64,000 bases of DNA from positions 1,116,001-1,180,000 of the forward strand of contig CAXXKZ010000004.1 in the NCBI GenBank assembly GCA_963665545.2, read 5' to 3'. The DNA is from G963665545 sp963665545. Its GTDB lineage: Bacteria; Pseudomonadota; Gammaproteobacteria; Xanthomonadales; SZUA-36. This document shows positions 9,493 through 17,134 of this stretch, piece after piece (within the stretch, counting starts at the first letter, position 1; the number at the start of each line of letters is the position of its first letter). The translations under genes and the position numbers were made by a program. The notes beneath the pieces were generated by a model. It made no database searches, was not told the DNA's origin, and saw nothing but the letters and a program-made list of their open reading frames with translations.

Positions 9493-9712
9493 ACCGCAAA
9501 GTGCCATGAGGCAGTTGCGGTTCGCTCCAGGCGGATGGCCCCACGGGCTTCCCTCACTCCTCCGCGCTTGGTGGGTCGGCTCCAACGGAACATCCTGTTC
9601 CGTGTCGCCTCGTCGAGCCATCCCTGGCTCGACGACCCAGTCGCTTGTCGTCCCTCGGCATCCACCTTGATGGAGCGCACCACAACCCCCTCATGACACT
9701 TTGCTGTCGCGG
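9493..9712. repeat. Folded intergenic element with long imperfect terminal inverted repeats
   Basis: The arms at 9493-9528 and 9672-9712 are imperfect inverted copies: both read ACCGC, then CAAAGTG(C/T)CATGAGG, then GTTG(C/T)GGT and CGCTCC on opposite strands. Between them are two perfect hairpins: CGGAACA/TGTTCCG with a 3-base loop (9586-9602) and a 10-base-pair stem CGTCGAGCCA/TGGCTCGACG with a 4-base loop (9611-9634). No protein is supported in the region. The structure resembles a short non-autonomous mobile element or a REP-like unit. Whether it is multicopy cannot be seen from one window. Confidence 0.6.
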
Positions 9713-9788
9713 TGCGGCTCTTGGGCTTGAACGACCACATGGATGTGGGAGGTAAAGCCATGCCGGGAGGAATTCCCCCTGGCCGGTC

Positions 9789-9815
9789 TATACTTTGTGT
9801 GGCAGTGCACTGCCA
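9789..9815 (+). promoter_or_regulatory. Candidate promoter/operator before the four-helix protein
   Basis: A 16-base perfect palindrome, TGGCAGTGCACTGCCA, lies at 9800-9815, and the flanks GTG...CAC extend the symmetry imperfectly. A TATACT hexamer at 9789-9794 could be a -10 box, which would put the palindrome over the transcription start, about 30 bases before the ATG at 9846. This is the layout of a repressor site. A folded leader RNA is the alternative. Confidence 0.45.
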
Positions 9816-9845
9816 ACACACTCAAGAAAAAATACGGGAGTAGTC

Positions 9846-10247
9846 ATGAACAAACAATTCATCATTTCAAGCGTCGTCATGTTCGTCTGGCTCATGCTGA
9901 TCGGGTTTGTTGTACACGGCGTCATTCTGGCGCCGGAATACGCCAATCTGACTGGCCTGTTCCGCCCGATGGATCAGCAGGAAGCCTATTTCCTGTACCT
10001 GGTGCTGGGACATGTGACCATGGCCATCGGATTGACCTGGGTGTATCGCATGGGGCGTGAAGACAAGCCATGGTTGCAACAGGGTATTCGATTCGCGTTA
10101 GCGATCATCGTGCTGATGACCCTGAGTCATTACCTCATATTCTTCGCGGTGCAACCCATGCCGTCGGGTCTGGCCATGCAGCAAGTCATTTACGATGCGA
10201 TCGGTATGGTCTCCGCTGGAATACTGGTGGCATATCTGAACAAATAA
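9846..10247 (+). CDS. Small four-helix membrane protein, unknown function
   Basis: A 133-residue protein with four predicted membrane segments, at about residues 5-27, 45-65, 78-98 and 108-130, and short polar loops. Charges suggest both ends in the cytoplasm. I do not recognise a named family; it is in the size range of small integral proteins such as DUF1761-like ones. The ATG at 9846 has GGGAG five bases upstream. It stands alone between mscS and frmA, behind the palindrome at 9800-9815, so it is probably separately regulated. Confidence 0.75.
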   Translation: MNKQFIISSVVMFVWLMLIGFVVHGVILAPEYANLTGLFRPMDQQEAYFLYLVLGHVTMAIGLTWVYRMGREDKPWLQQGIRFALAIIVLMTLSHYLIFFAVQPMPSGLAMQQVIYDAIGMVSAGILVAYLNK

Positions 10248-10289
10248 ACGTCTTGAATGTGGCATAACAAACAGGAATTGTTATAGTTG

Positions 10290-10312
10290 TGATCGATTGC
10301 TTGCAGCGATCA
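10290..10312. promoter_or_regulatory. Dyad upstream of frmA
   Basis: TGATCG at 10290-10295 is mirrored by CGATCA at 10307-10312, 33 bases before the frmA start. The half-sites are separated by 11 bases, a spacing used by several dimeric regulators. It is a candidate operator for the formaldehyde operon only; a short dyad like this can arise by chance and no regulator gene is adjacent. Confidence 0.25.
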
Positions 10313-10344
10313 ATATTGCCATATTGACTACAAGAAGGAAGGAA

Positions 10345-11454
10345 ATGAAATCAAGAGCCGCCGTTGCCTGGGAAGCAGGCAAGCCACTGGAAATCGAGGA
10401 AGTGGAGGTTGCCGGACCGAACCAAGGTGAAGTGCTGGTTCGGATTGTCGCCACCGGTGTTTGTCATACCGACGCCTTTACCCTCACCGGGGCAGATCCA
10501 GAGGGTATTTTTCCATCCATTCTGGGGCATGAAGGCGGTGGCGTTGTGGAAGAGCTTGGCGCCGGGGTGACCACTCTGTCGGTGGGTGATCACGTCATCC
10601 CGCTGTATACGGCGGAATGCCGGGAATGCAGCTACTGCAGGTCCGGGAAAACCAACTTGTGCCAGGCCATCAGGGTCACTCAGGGCCAGGGCCTGATGCC
10701 TGACGGCAGCAGCAGGTTTTCCCACAACGGCAAGACCATTTATCACTACATGGGTACCTCCACCTTTTCGGAATACACGGTCGTGCCTGAAATTTCCCTG
10801 GCGAAGATCAACCCCGCGGCGCCGCTGGAAAAAGTCTGCCTGCTCGGCTGCGGCATCACGACTGGCATCGGCGCAGTGCTCAATACTGCACAGGCGGAGC
10901 CTGGCACTACCATCGTTATATTCGGTCTGGGGGGAATCGGGCTGAGTGTGGTCCAGGGCGCAGTCATGTCCGAAGCCGCGCGGATTGTCTGTGTCGATAT
11001 CAATGAAGACAAATTCGAGATGGCGCGCAGCCTGGGTGCAACCGATTTCGTTAATCCGAAAGACCATGACCGCCCCATCCAGGAGGTCATCGTTGAAATG
11101 ACTGATGGCGGAGCGGATTATTCCTTTGAGTGCATCGGCAACGTCGATGTCATGCGCGCGGCGCTGGAATGCTGCCACAAGGGCTGGGGTGAGTCGGTCA
11201 TCATCGGCGTGGCCGGGGCAGGGCAGGAGATTTCAACCCGGCCGTTCCAGTTGGTCACTGGCCGTGTATGGCGCGGCACTGCTTTTGGCGGCGTCAGAGG
11301 CCGCACCGAATTGCCGGGCTTTGTCGACAAATACATGTCCGGTGAGATCAACATTGACGACATGATTACGCACACCATGGGGCTGGAGGACATCAACCAT
11401 GCATTCGACCTCATGCACGAGGGCGCCAGCATTCGTTCCGTGATCCATTACTGA
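10345..11454 (+). CDS. frmA: S-(hydroxymethyl)glutathione dehydrogenase (class III alcohol dehydrogenase)
   Basis: A 369-residue zinc-dependent alcohol dehydrogenase that oxidises S-hydroxymethylglutathione, the adduct of formaldehyde and glutathione. Catalytic zinc ligands are visible in ATGVCHTDAF and GHEGGGVVEE, the four structural-zinc cysteines in CRECSYCRSGKTNLC, and the NAD site in FGLGGIGLSVVQGA. AAFGG/RGRTELPGFVDKYM near the C-terminus is typical of class III. The ATG at 10345 follows AGGAAGG closely; a further upstream frame opening at 10297 has no such site. It is followed 10 bases later by the S-formylglutathione hydrolase gene, forming the usual two-step formaldehyde detoxification operon. 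Confidence 0.96.
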   Translation: MKSRAAVAWEAGKPLEIEEVEVAGPNQGEVLVRIVATGVCHTDAFTLTGADPEGIFPSILGHEGGGVVEELGAGVTTLSVGDHVIPLYTAECRECSYCRSGKTNLCQAIRVTQGQGLMPDGSSRFSHNGKTIYHYMGTSTFSEYTVVPEISLAKINPAAPLEKVCLLGCGITTGIGAVLNTAQAEPGTTIVIFGLGGIGLSVVQGAVMSEAARIVCVDINEDKFEMARSLGATDFVNPKDHDRPIQEVIVEMTDGGADYSFECIGNVDVMRAALECCHKGWGESVIIGVAGAGQEISTRPFQLVTGRVWRGTAFGGVRGRTELPGFVDKYMSGEINIDDMITHTMGLEDINHAFDLMHEGASIRSVIHY

Positions 11455-11464
11455 TTGCGCACGG

Positions 11465-12304
11465 GTGGAACGCCTATCCATCACGCGTTGTTGCGGCGGA
11501 GAACTCCACCGTGTTCAACACGATTCGACAGCGCTCGGCTGCAACATGACGCTGGGCGTCTATCTGCCTCCCCAGGCCGAGTCCGCGGATTTGCCGGCCC
11601 TGCTGTGGTTGTCAGGGCTGACCTGCACCGATGAGAATTTCATGATCAAGTCGGGTGCACTGGGGTTTGCCGCCGAATTGGGCATGGCGATTATCTGCCC
11701 GGACACCAGCCCCAGGGGCACGGATTTCCCCGGTGAACACGACAGCTACGATTTCGGCTCCGGCGCCGGATTCTATGTCAACGCGACCGAGGAACCGTGG
11801 TCGGCCAACTATCACATGTTCGACTATGTCACGCTGGAAGTACCTGCCCTGATTCGCAGCAATTATCCAATCGCCGGCAAACTCAGTATCAGCGGCCATT
11901 CGATGGGCGGTCATGGTGCCCTGGTGTGTTACCTCAACAACCCCGGAATGTATCAGTCAGTATCGGCGTTTTCGCCGATCTGCCATCCGTCGGCCTGTGC
12001 CTGGGGACAGAAGGCCCTGGGTAACTACCTGGGCGAGGACCGCAACAACTGGGCTCAATATGACGCAGCCTTGTTAATTGGGAATGCTGAAGAGAAGTTG
12101 CCGCTATTGATCGACCAGGGGACGGAAGACGAATTCCTCACCGACCAACTCAAACCAGGCACCCTGGAGCAGGCTTGTATCGCCAGTCACTACCCGCTGG
12201 AGTTGCGCATGCAGGCGGGTTACGACCACAGCTACTATTTTGTTTCCAGCTTTATCGGCGACCATCTGCGTCACCATGCCCGGGCGCATGGGTTGATTGC
12301 CTAG
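11465..12304 (+). CDS. frmB: S-formylglutathione hydrolase
   Basis: A 279-residue alpha/beta hydrolase that splits S-formylglutathione into formate and glutathione. The nucleophile serine is in SGHSMGGHGAL, followed by the family pattern SAFSPICHPSACAWGQKALGNYLGED; the distal His is in GYDHSYYFVSSFIGDH. Length matches the family (about 278). The start is a GTG at 11465, 10 bases after the frmA stop. It completes the glutathione-dependent formaldehyde pathway, which agrees with the presence of glutathione reductase elsewhere in the window. The stop is TAG. Confidence 0.95.
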   Translation: MERLSITRCCGGELHRVQHDSTALGCNMTLGVYLPPQAESADLPALLWLSGLTCTDENFMIKSGALGFAAELGMAIICPDTSPRGTDFPGEHDSYDFGSGAGFYVNATEEPWSANYHMFDYVTLEVPALIRSNYPIAGKLSISGHSMGGHGALVCYLNNPGMYQSVSAFSPICHPSACAWGQKALGNYLGEDRNNWAQYDAALLIGNAEEKLPLLIDQGTEDEFLTDQLKPGTLEQACIASHYPLELRMQAGYDHSYYFVSSFIGDHLRHHARAHGLIA

Positions 12305-12559
12305 CCCGCATATATCACCAAGGATCCGGATTTTGCAGTGTGGCTGGCGAAGCACCAAGAAAATGATTTGGGGTAAATCGTTTGAGATATCATAGCAATA
12401 GCTATGGTTCGAGAAGGATTTGCCGAAATGCGAAGTCAGACGCATTGCTAAACCGGATAGGACAAAGTGTAACCGGGAAAAAATGACAAATACGCTTGTA
12501 TAACGCTGTTTCATAAGTAGAAAAATCAATTTTCGGTCCGCCTTGGTGAGATATGCGGC

Positions 12560-13090
12560 CTAGAGTAGTGTTCGTAATCGCAGACCCAGCCAAGTGGAAT
12601 AGCCCACCGAACGGCTGCTGATTTTACCGTTGGCGTCGATGACGAAATAGGTCGGGAATGCCCTGATGGACCAGTCTTTCGCAGTGCGGTCGGTTCCCAT
12701 CAATACCGGCAGTTCAATTCCCGTTTCCACTGCAAATACCCTGACTTCCTCGCGGTTGTCATAGTTCAGCGCGACCGCCCTGCCCCAGGCTATTTTGCCA
12801 CCGGCAACGAGGCCGTCAAGGTTGTTGATGCTGGCTTTGCAGTAGTGGCACCATGGCGCGAAAAAATACACCACCCCGACTTCACCGGTTTGCACGACCG
12901 GCATGCTGCCCTGACCATTCAGGCGCGCCAGTTCGACCTTGCCTTGCGGCGGGTCGACGGGCAAATCCCGGGTTTGCCAGCTGTGAATCAGCCACAGGAC
13001 ACATATCAGCCCCAATGCGTCCGATGTCAGGGCCAGCCAATAGTTTTGCCGCCACCGGCGCCACAGCGATTTCATATTCGTACTCAGCAT
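12560..13090 (-). CDS. Membrane-anchored thioredoxin-like (redoxin/ScsD-like) protein
   Basis: A 176-residue protein with one N-terminal membrane segment (about residues 20-38, LTSDALGLICVLWLIHSW) followed by a thioredoxin-fold domain carrying the active site FFAPWCHYCKAS and the cis-proline region RAFPTYFVID. Orientation suggests the CHYC site faces the periplasm, where it would act as a thiol:disulfide oxidoreductase of the TlpA/ScsD group. An in-frame ATG at 13075 is an alternative start. It is the last gene of a three-gene minus-strand operon after the alkyltransferase-like and cupin genes. The 255 bases beyond its stop, up to frmB, show no gene or clear terminator. Confidence 0.85.
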   Translation of the reverse strand: MLSTNMKSLWRRWRQNYWLALTSDALGLICVLWLIHSWQTRDLPVDPPQGKVELARLNGQGSMPVVQTGEVGVVYFFAPWCHYCKASINNLDGLVAGGKIAWGRAVALNYDNREEVRVFAVETGIELPVLMGTDRTAKDWSIRAFPTYFVIDANGKISSRSVGYSTWLGLRLRTLL

Positions 13091-13123
13091 GGAACCACAG
13101 ACCGGGCGCCGCCGTAAAACGTT

Positions 13124-13480
13124 TCATCCGCCATCAAGGTCATTTTTCTCCCCACCGGCCGGGCCATAAAACATCACCCAGGTGGCGAAATCATCGGAGA
13201 ATTCCTCAAAACGGTGGACCACGGCTGCCGGTACAAACAACATATCACCCGGATTGAAGGCATGGCGCTCATCGCCATTGAGAAAATAACCCGATCCCGA
13301 GATGATGACGTAGACCTCATCCCGGTCGTGCGGTTCCTGTGGATCCGTGCCGCGGGGTGCATAGACTTCGATCTCCAGGGTGCCGTGGGAAAACAGCAGG
13401 CGATATGCTTCACCGGCATCGCCGGGTAGCTGTTGCATCACCCAATTCGGGCTGAAATGATGCTTGCCAGGTTGGCTCAT
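13124..13480 (-). CDS. Single-domain cupin protein
   Basis: A 118-residue cupin. Metal-ligand motif 1 reads PHDRDEVYVIISGSGYF and motif 2 PGDMLFVPAAVVHRFEEF, so His, Asp/Glu and a later His are available to bind a metal. No fused regulatory or enzymatic domain. The ATG at 13480 has GGGAGAAA upstream and is preferred to an in-frame codon at 13510, which would overlap the preceding gene. Function unknown; small cupins of this type bind sugars, amino acids or act as isomerases. It lies between the alkyltransferase-like gene and the redoxin gene on the same strand with short gaps. Confidence 0.85.
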   Translation of the reverse strand: MSQPGKHHFSPNWVMQQLPGDAGEAYRLLFSHGTLEIEVYAPRGTDPQEPHDRDEVYVIISGSGYFLNGDERHAFNPGDMLFVPAAVVHRFEEFSDDFATWVMFYGPAGGEKNDLDGG

Positions 13481-13506
13481 AGGTTTATTTCTCCCGTTTC
13501 GTCGAT

Positions 13507-13905
13507 TCAAAAATCCTCATCCGCCCAGATCAGATGATCCACCGCGCCACGATAGCCGTAGGAATCAAGATCAATTTTGCCCCTGAGAAATACCACACCT
13601 TCGTTTTCGAGCAGGGACTTCTGCTGTTGATAGCCCTTGCTGTCGGCTGGAAACGAGATCTTACCCTGGGCATTGATGACCCGGTGCCATGGCAGATCCA
13701 TGCGCCTGGGCGCTCGCCTTAACGCCTGGCTGACCCGGCGCGCTGCACGGCTCATCCCGACCAGGCGCGCGACTTCGCCATAAGTCAGCACATGCCCTCT
13801 CGGAATACCGCCGACCACTTGCCACACAGCGCGCACCCAGTCATCGAACTGAGTGGTCGTCTGAAATCTTGCGCTCGAGCGGCTGTTCACCCCGGATTTC
13901 GGCTC
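13507..13905 (-). CDS. Alkyltransferase-like (ATL/MGMT-family) DNA repair protein
   Basis: The C-terminal DNA-binding domain of O6-methylguanine-DNA methyltransferases without the reactive cysteine: the family's PCHRV motif here reads DLPWHRVI, with Trp in place of Cys. Other signatures are present (HVLTYGEVARLVGMSRAARRVSQALRRAP). ATL proteins bind O6-alkylguanine lesions and hand them to nucleotide excision repair instead of removing the alkyl group. The start is uncertain: GTG at 13905 or GTG at 13887 are both possible, since no ATG precedes the domain except far upstream at 13983. It is the first gene of the minus-strand trio and is divergent from the split-barrel gene at 14002. Confidence 0.88.
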   Translation of the reverse strand, partial: EPKSGVNSRSSARFQTTTQFDDWVRAVWQVVGGIPRGHVLTYGEVARLVGMSRAARRVSQALRRAPRRMDLPWHRVINAQGKISFPADSKGYQQQKSLLENEGVVFLRGKIDLDSYGYRGAVDHLIWADEDF

Positions 13906-14001
13906 CACTATTCGTCTTTCCCATAGCGTTGGACGACAATAATAGTCTCTGAGTCTATAACAGCCTCGCAGTCGGCACCGCATCCCAACAGGTACACCAG
14001 A

Positions 14002-14700
14002 ATGGTCAACCCGGAAAAAGATCCAGCACCCCCATCCCCAGCCCCTGAATCAACAGTACATGCAACAGGCCGGCCAGTGGATACCCAACACCAGCGCATT
14101 GCCGAACGCGGCGGCCATGAATTCGAAACCGCCTGCGCAATTCTGGATGCTGCCCGCATCTGTCACGTCGGCTTCAACGTCGATGGCCAACCCTATGTTT
14201 TGCCGATGGCGCTGGGCCGCCAGGGCAAAGATCTTCTTTTGCATGGCTCGGTCGTCAGCCGCCTGCTCAGCGGTCTGGCACAAGGGGTGTCCTGCTGCGT
14301 TACAGTCACCCACCTGGACGGGCTGGTGCTGGCACGCTCGTCTTTTCATTCATCGATGAATTATCGCTCCGTGATGGTGTTCGGCAAGGCCCGTCAGGTC
14401 AGCGATAAAGAAGAAAAGAAGCGAGGGCTGGATGTGCTGGTCGAACACCTGGCGCCCGGGCGCCAGGCTGAACTGCGCAAGTCGACGGCCAAAGAAATCA
14501 AGGCCACTACCCTGCTGAAACTCCCCATCGAGACATTCAGCACCAAGGTGCGCAGCGGCCCGCCCAGCGATCTGGCCAGTGACATCGACCTGCCGGTATG
14601 GGCGGGTGTGGTGCCAATGCAGATGGTCAGTGGCGCGCCCGAAGATGCGCCGGACATGGTGCACACGATCGCACCGCCGGACTACCTGGCATCGCTGTAA
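14002..14700 (+). CDS. Pyridoxamine 5'-phosphate oxidase-related FMN-binding protein
   Basis: A 232-residue split-barrel flavoprotein of the pyridoxamine-phosphate-oxidase-like/NimA superfamily. Recognisable parts are ARICHVGFNVDGQPYVLPMALGRQG, LLLHGSVVSRLL and the SSMNYRSVMVFGKAR segment, where FMN phosphate and isoalloxazine contacts occur in relatives. The first 35 residues are proline-rich and probably disordered. Relatives include nitroimidazole reductases and uncharacterised flavin proteins, so the substrate is open. It lies alone, divergent from the alkyltransferase-like gene and convergent with trmJ. Confidence 0.85.
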   Translation: MVNPEKDPAPPSPAPESTVHATGRPVDTQHQRIAERGGHEFETACAILDAARICHVGFNVDGQPYVLPMALGRQGKDLLLHGSVVSRLLSGLAQGVSCCVTVTHLDGLVLARSSFHSSMNYRSVMVFGKARQVSDKEEKKRGLDVLVEHLAPGRQAELRKSTAKEIKATTLLKLPIETFSTKVRSGPPSDLASDIDLPVWAGVVPMQMVSGAPEDAPDMVHTIAPPDYLASL

Positions 14701-14721
14701 ATTCGCAGCACGGTGGCCGGG

Positions 14722-15468
14722 TCAGTCCTTGCCTGCTGAACGCTGTGAGGCCTGCAGAATACCGCGCAGAATATTGATTTCGTTCTGATCGGGCCGGGCG
14801 CGATTGTACAAGCGCCTCAGCCTCGCCATGAGTTTTTTCGGTTGGTGCGGATTGAGGAATCCGATCTCCAGCAAAGTCTCTTCCAGGTGCTCATAAAACC
14901 ACTCCAATTGCTCGCTTTCGACCGGTGCCCAGTCCAACGGTTCCAGCGCCGGGATGGCGCCACCGATGGCGGCCATGCGCAGCTCATAAGCGATGACCTG
15001 AGCCGCCTGGGCGAGGTTAAGAGAACTGTATTGCGGATTGGCAGGTATGCTCACCAGGTAATTGCAGCGTTGCATTTCTTCATTGGTCAAGCCATATCGT
15101 TCGCGACCGAACAGCAGCGCCACTTCATGATTTGCCGACTCGCTGACGGCCAGTTGTGCGGCGCTGCGGGCGTCGAGTTGCGGCATCGACAGGCTGCGCA
15201 GGCGAGCGCTGGCGCCCATTACCAGTTGGCAACCGGACAAGGCGGAGTCCAGCGACTCATGAACCTGCGCGCGCTGCAGCAGGTCATCCGCGCCCGAGGC
15301 CCGTGCGGTCGCCTCGGCACAGGGAAAGGTTTTTGGCGTGACCAGGTGCAGGTTGTCTAGGCCCATGACCTTCATGGCACGCGCCACGGCCCCGATATTG
15401 CCCGGGTGGGTGGTATTGATTAGGACGACGCGGATCGCCTCCAAAGCAACTTCATCCTCGCCTGACAT
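14722..15468 (-). CDS. trmJ: tRNA (cytidine/uridine-2'-O-)-methyltransferase TrmJ
   Basis: A 248-residue SPOUT-class methyltransferase that methylates the 2'-O of nucleotide 32 in tRNA. The N-terminal IRVVLINTTHPGNIGAVARAMKVMGL, the central LLFGRERYGLTNEEMQRCN and the knot region IPANPQYSSLNLAQAAQVIAYELR are diagnostic. The ATG at 15468 is chosen because the frame opening further upstream (15636) would run into the divergent suhB coding region. TrmJ and suhB are neighbours in many gammaproteobacteria, divergently transcribed as here, with about 54 bases between their starts. Confidence 0.94.
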   Translation of the reverse strand: MSGEDEVALEAIRVVLINTTHPGNIGAVARAMKVMGLDNLHLVTPKTFPCAEATARASGADDLLQRAQVHESLDSALSGCQLVMGASARLRSLSMPQLDARSAAQLAVSESANHEVALLFGRERYGLTNEEMQRCNYLVSIPANPQYSSLNLAQAAQVIAYELRMAAIGGAIPALEPLDWAPVESEQLEWFYEHLEETLLEIGFLNPHQPKKLMARLRRLYNRARPDQNEINILRGILQASQRSAGKD

Positions 15469-15522
15469 CGCCGTGTCGCTTCTGGTATCCTGTCCCGCCT
15501 CTTCGTTCTGTGTCTTCACATC

Positions 15523-16332
15523 ATGGCCAATCCTGTTTTGAATGTTGCCATCGAGGCAGCCCATGTCGCCGGAGAATTGATCCGCCGTCACTTTCGCCAG
15601 GTCGATGCCATCCCTATCACCCAGAAGGCCCGACATGACTATGTTTCAGAGGTCGACCGGGCCAGTGAAAGTGAAATTGTACGGGAAATAAAGCGCTTCT
15701 ACCCGGACCACGCATTTATCTGCGAAGAGAGCGGCGTTTCCGGTGAAAGCGATTACTCATGGGTGATTGACCCCCTCGACGGCACCAGCAATTTTCTCCA
15801 CGGCTACCCGCATTTTTCGATTGCCATCGCCCACCGCATTGCAGGCCGCACCGAGCATGCCGTCGTATACGACCCCATTCGCGACGAGATTTTTACGGCC
15901 AGCAGGGGAAATGGTGCATTCGTCAACAACAAGCGCATGCGCGTATCGGCCAGGATCAACCTGGACGGCGCCATCATGGCAACCGCATTTCCGTTCCGTC
16001 AACGAGAGAAATTGGCAGCCTATGCGCGAGTGTTTCAGCCTGTGTTTCAGCGAGTCGAAGATATTCGCAGGTCAGGGTCGGCTTGCCTCGATTTCGCCTG
16101 GACCGCAGCAGGCCGGGTCGATGCTTACTTCGAAGTCGGCCTGAAACCATGGGATGTCGCAGCGGGCGCCCTGCTGGTGCGCGAGGCCGGCGGCGTGGTA
16201 CTGGATTTCGACGGCAAAGACGATCCCGAGGAGGCCGGCACCGTCGTTGCTGCGCCATACAAGATCATGACCCCTCTGCTGCGCCTGATCCAATCCAAAT
16301 GGCCTGACCCGTCCTTATCGAATCATAGCTAA
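15523..16332 (+). CDS. suhB: Inositol-1-monophosphatase family protein SuhB
   Basis: A 269-residue Mg-dependent phosphatase. Metal-binding motifs are FICEESG (first), WVIDPLDGTSNFLHGYPHF (second) and GLKPWDVAAGALLVREAGG (third), all intact. SuhB also acts in rRNA transcription antitermination in E. coli. Length and the divergent trmJ support the assignment. Translation starts at the ATG at 15523. The gene ends just before a structured repeat region. Confidence 0.95.
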   Translation: MANPVLNVAIEAAHVAGELIRRHFRQVDAIPITQKARHDYVSEVDRASESEIVREIKRFYPDHAFICEESGVSGESDYSWVIDPLDGTSNFLHGYPHFSIAIAHRIAGRTEHAVVYDPIRDEIFTASRGNGAFVNNKRMRVSARINLDGAIMATAFPFRQREKLAAYARVFQPVFQRVEDIRRSGSACLDFAWTAAGRVDAYFEVGLKPWDVAAGALLVREAGGVVLDFDGKDDPEEAGTVVAAPYKIMTPLLRLIQSKWPDPSLSNHS

Positions 16333-16363
16333 TGCTATGAAAGCGGCGGGTCCTTCTATTCTG

Positions 16364-16564
16364 CCTCCGGAAAGCCTCATGAGCGGACAACTGTCCACGC
16401 TTGGCGGCACCTCCGGAAAGCCCCGTGAGCGGACTTTCCTAACGCTGGCACAAGCCGGTTGGGAGTAAGGGGTCTCCTTACAGGACCCTTTGAAACAGGG
16501 ATGTTTCAAGAGGAGCGTCCCATGGATGGGCTCGAGCGCGTCCTGCAAGAAGACCCCTTACTCC
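16364..16564. repeat. Structured intergenic repeat with direct and inverted copies
   Basis: Two copies of a 25-base sequence beginning CCTCCGGAAAGCC and ending TGAGCGGAC lie at 16364-16388 and 16410-16434 with about three mismatches. Next, a 27-base inverted repeat (16462-16488 against 16538-16564, about four mismatches, arm GGAGTAAGGGGTCT...) encloses a perfect hairpin TTGAAACA/TGTTTCAA with loop GGGA (16490-16509) and a short CCCAT/ATGGG dyad. Further TACG/TTGGCA echoes occur just outside (to about 16620). No gene is supported in the 340 bases between suhB and 16671. It looks like a REP/MITE-type element unrelated in sequence to that at 9493-9712. Confidence 0.62.
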
Positions 16565-16670
16565 GAAGCGGCGCCTCGGCATCCGTGAAGGCGTGGCCGG
16601 CTTTTCTTACGTTGGCACGAGCGGGAAAATAGAGACGCAGTATCAATTGATAAAAGCGTAGGGCTGGAGT

Positions 16671-17123
16671 ATGGTTTTAGCCATCATGACTGACACCCCA
16701 AGCAAGGCGGCGCCGACCTGGTTTTTGATCGTTGGCATCGTCGCGCTGGTCTGGAACCTGCTGGGTGTAGCCGCCTACGTGATGCAGGTCACCATGACCC
16801 CTGAAGCAATGGCTGCCCTGCCGGAGGCGGAACGTGCGCTGTATGCCGCTACACCGGCGTGGGCAACCGCAGCGTTTGCGATTGCCGTCAACGGCGGCGC
16901 GCTGGGCTGTTTGTTTCTGATTCTGAAGAAGCGCTGGGCAACCCCACTGCTGACTTTGTCGTTGGCCGGCATTGCGGTGCAGATGATTCACGCTTTCTTT
17001 ATCGCCAAATCGTTCGAAGTGTTCGGCCCGGGCGGCATGATCATGCCCGTGATGGTTATCGTGGTCGGCGTATTCCTGGTCTGGCTGGCGCGATCAGCCC
17101 AAAGCAAAGGCTGGATAAGCTGA
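16671..17123 (+). CDS. Small four-helix membrane protein, unknown function
   Basis: A 150-residue integral membrane protein with four predicted helices (WFLIVGIVALVWNLLGVAAYVM, WATAAFAIAVNGGALGCLFLIL, ATPLLTLSLAGIAVQMIHAFFI, MIMPVMVIVVGVFLVWLA). The loop TMTPEAMAALPEAERALYAATPAW is shared, from memory, with many uncharacterised marine gammaproteobacterial proteins sometimes mislabelled as sugar transporters. An AGGG precedes the ATG at 16671; a second ATG at 16686 is possible. It converges with secF, leaving only 11 bases between the stops. Confidence 0.78.
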   Translation: MVLAIMTDTPSKAAPTWFLIVGIVALVWNLLGVAAYVMQVTMTPEAMAALPEAERALYAATPAWATAAFAIAVNGGALGCLFLILKKRWATPLLTLSLAGIAVQMIHAFFIAKSFEVFGPGGMIMPVMVIVVGVFLVWLARSAQSKGWIS

Positions 17124-17134
17124 CCACCCCTTGA

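Noticed and set aside
9493..9821. Open frames of 124 and 149 codons over the repeat element
   Set aside because: They run through an imperfect inverted repeat on both strands and look alike for that reason; no protein-like composition or ribosome site.
13983..14159. Small frames in the divergent region upstream of the split-barrel gene
   Set aside because: They overlap conserved genes on the other strand and have no motif.
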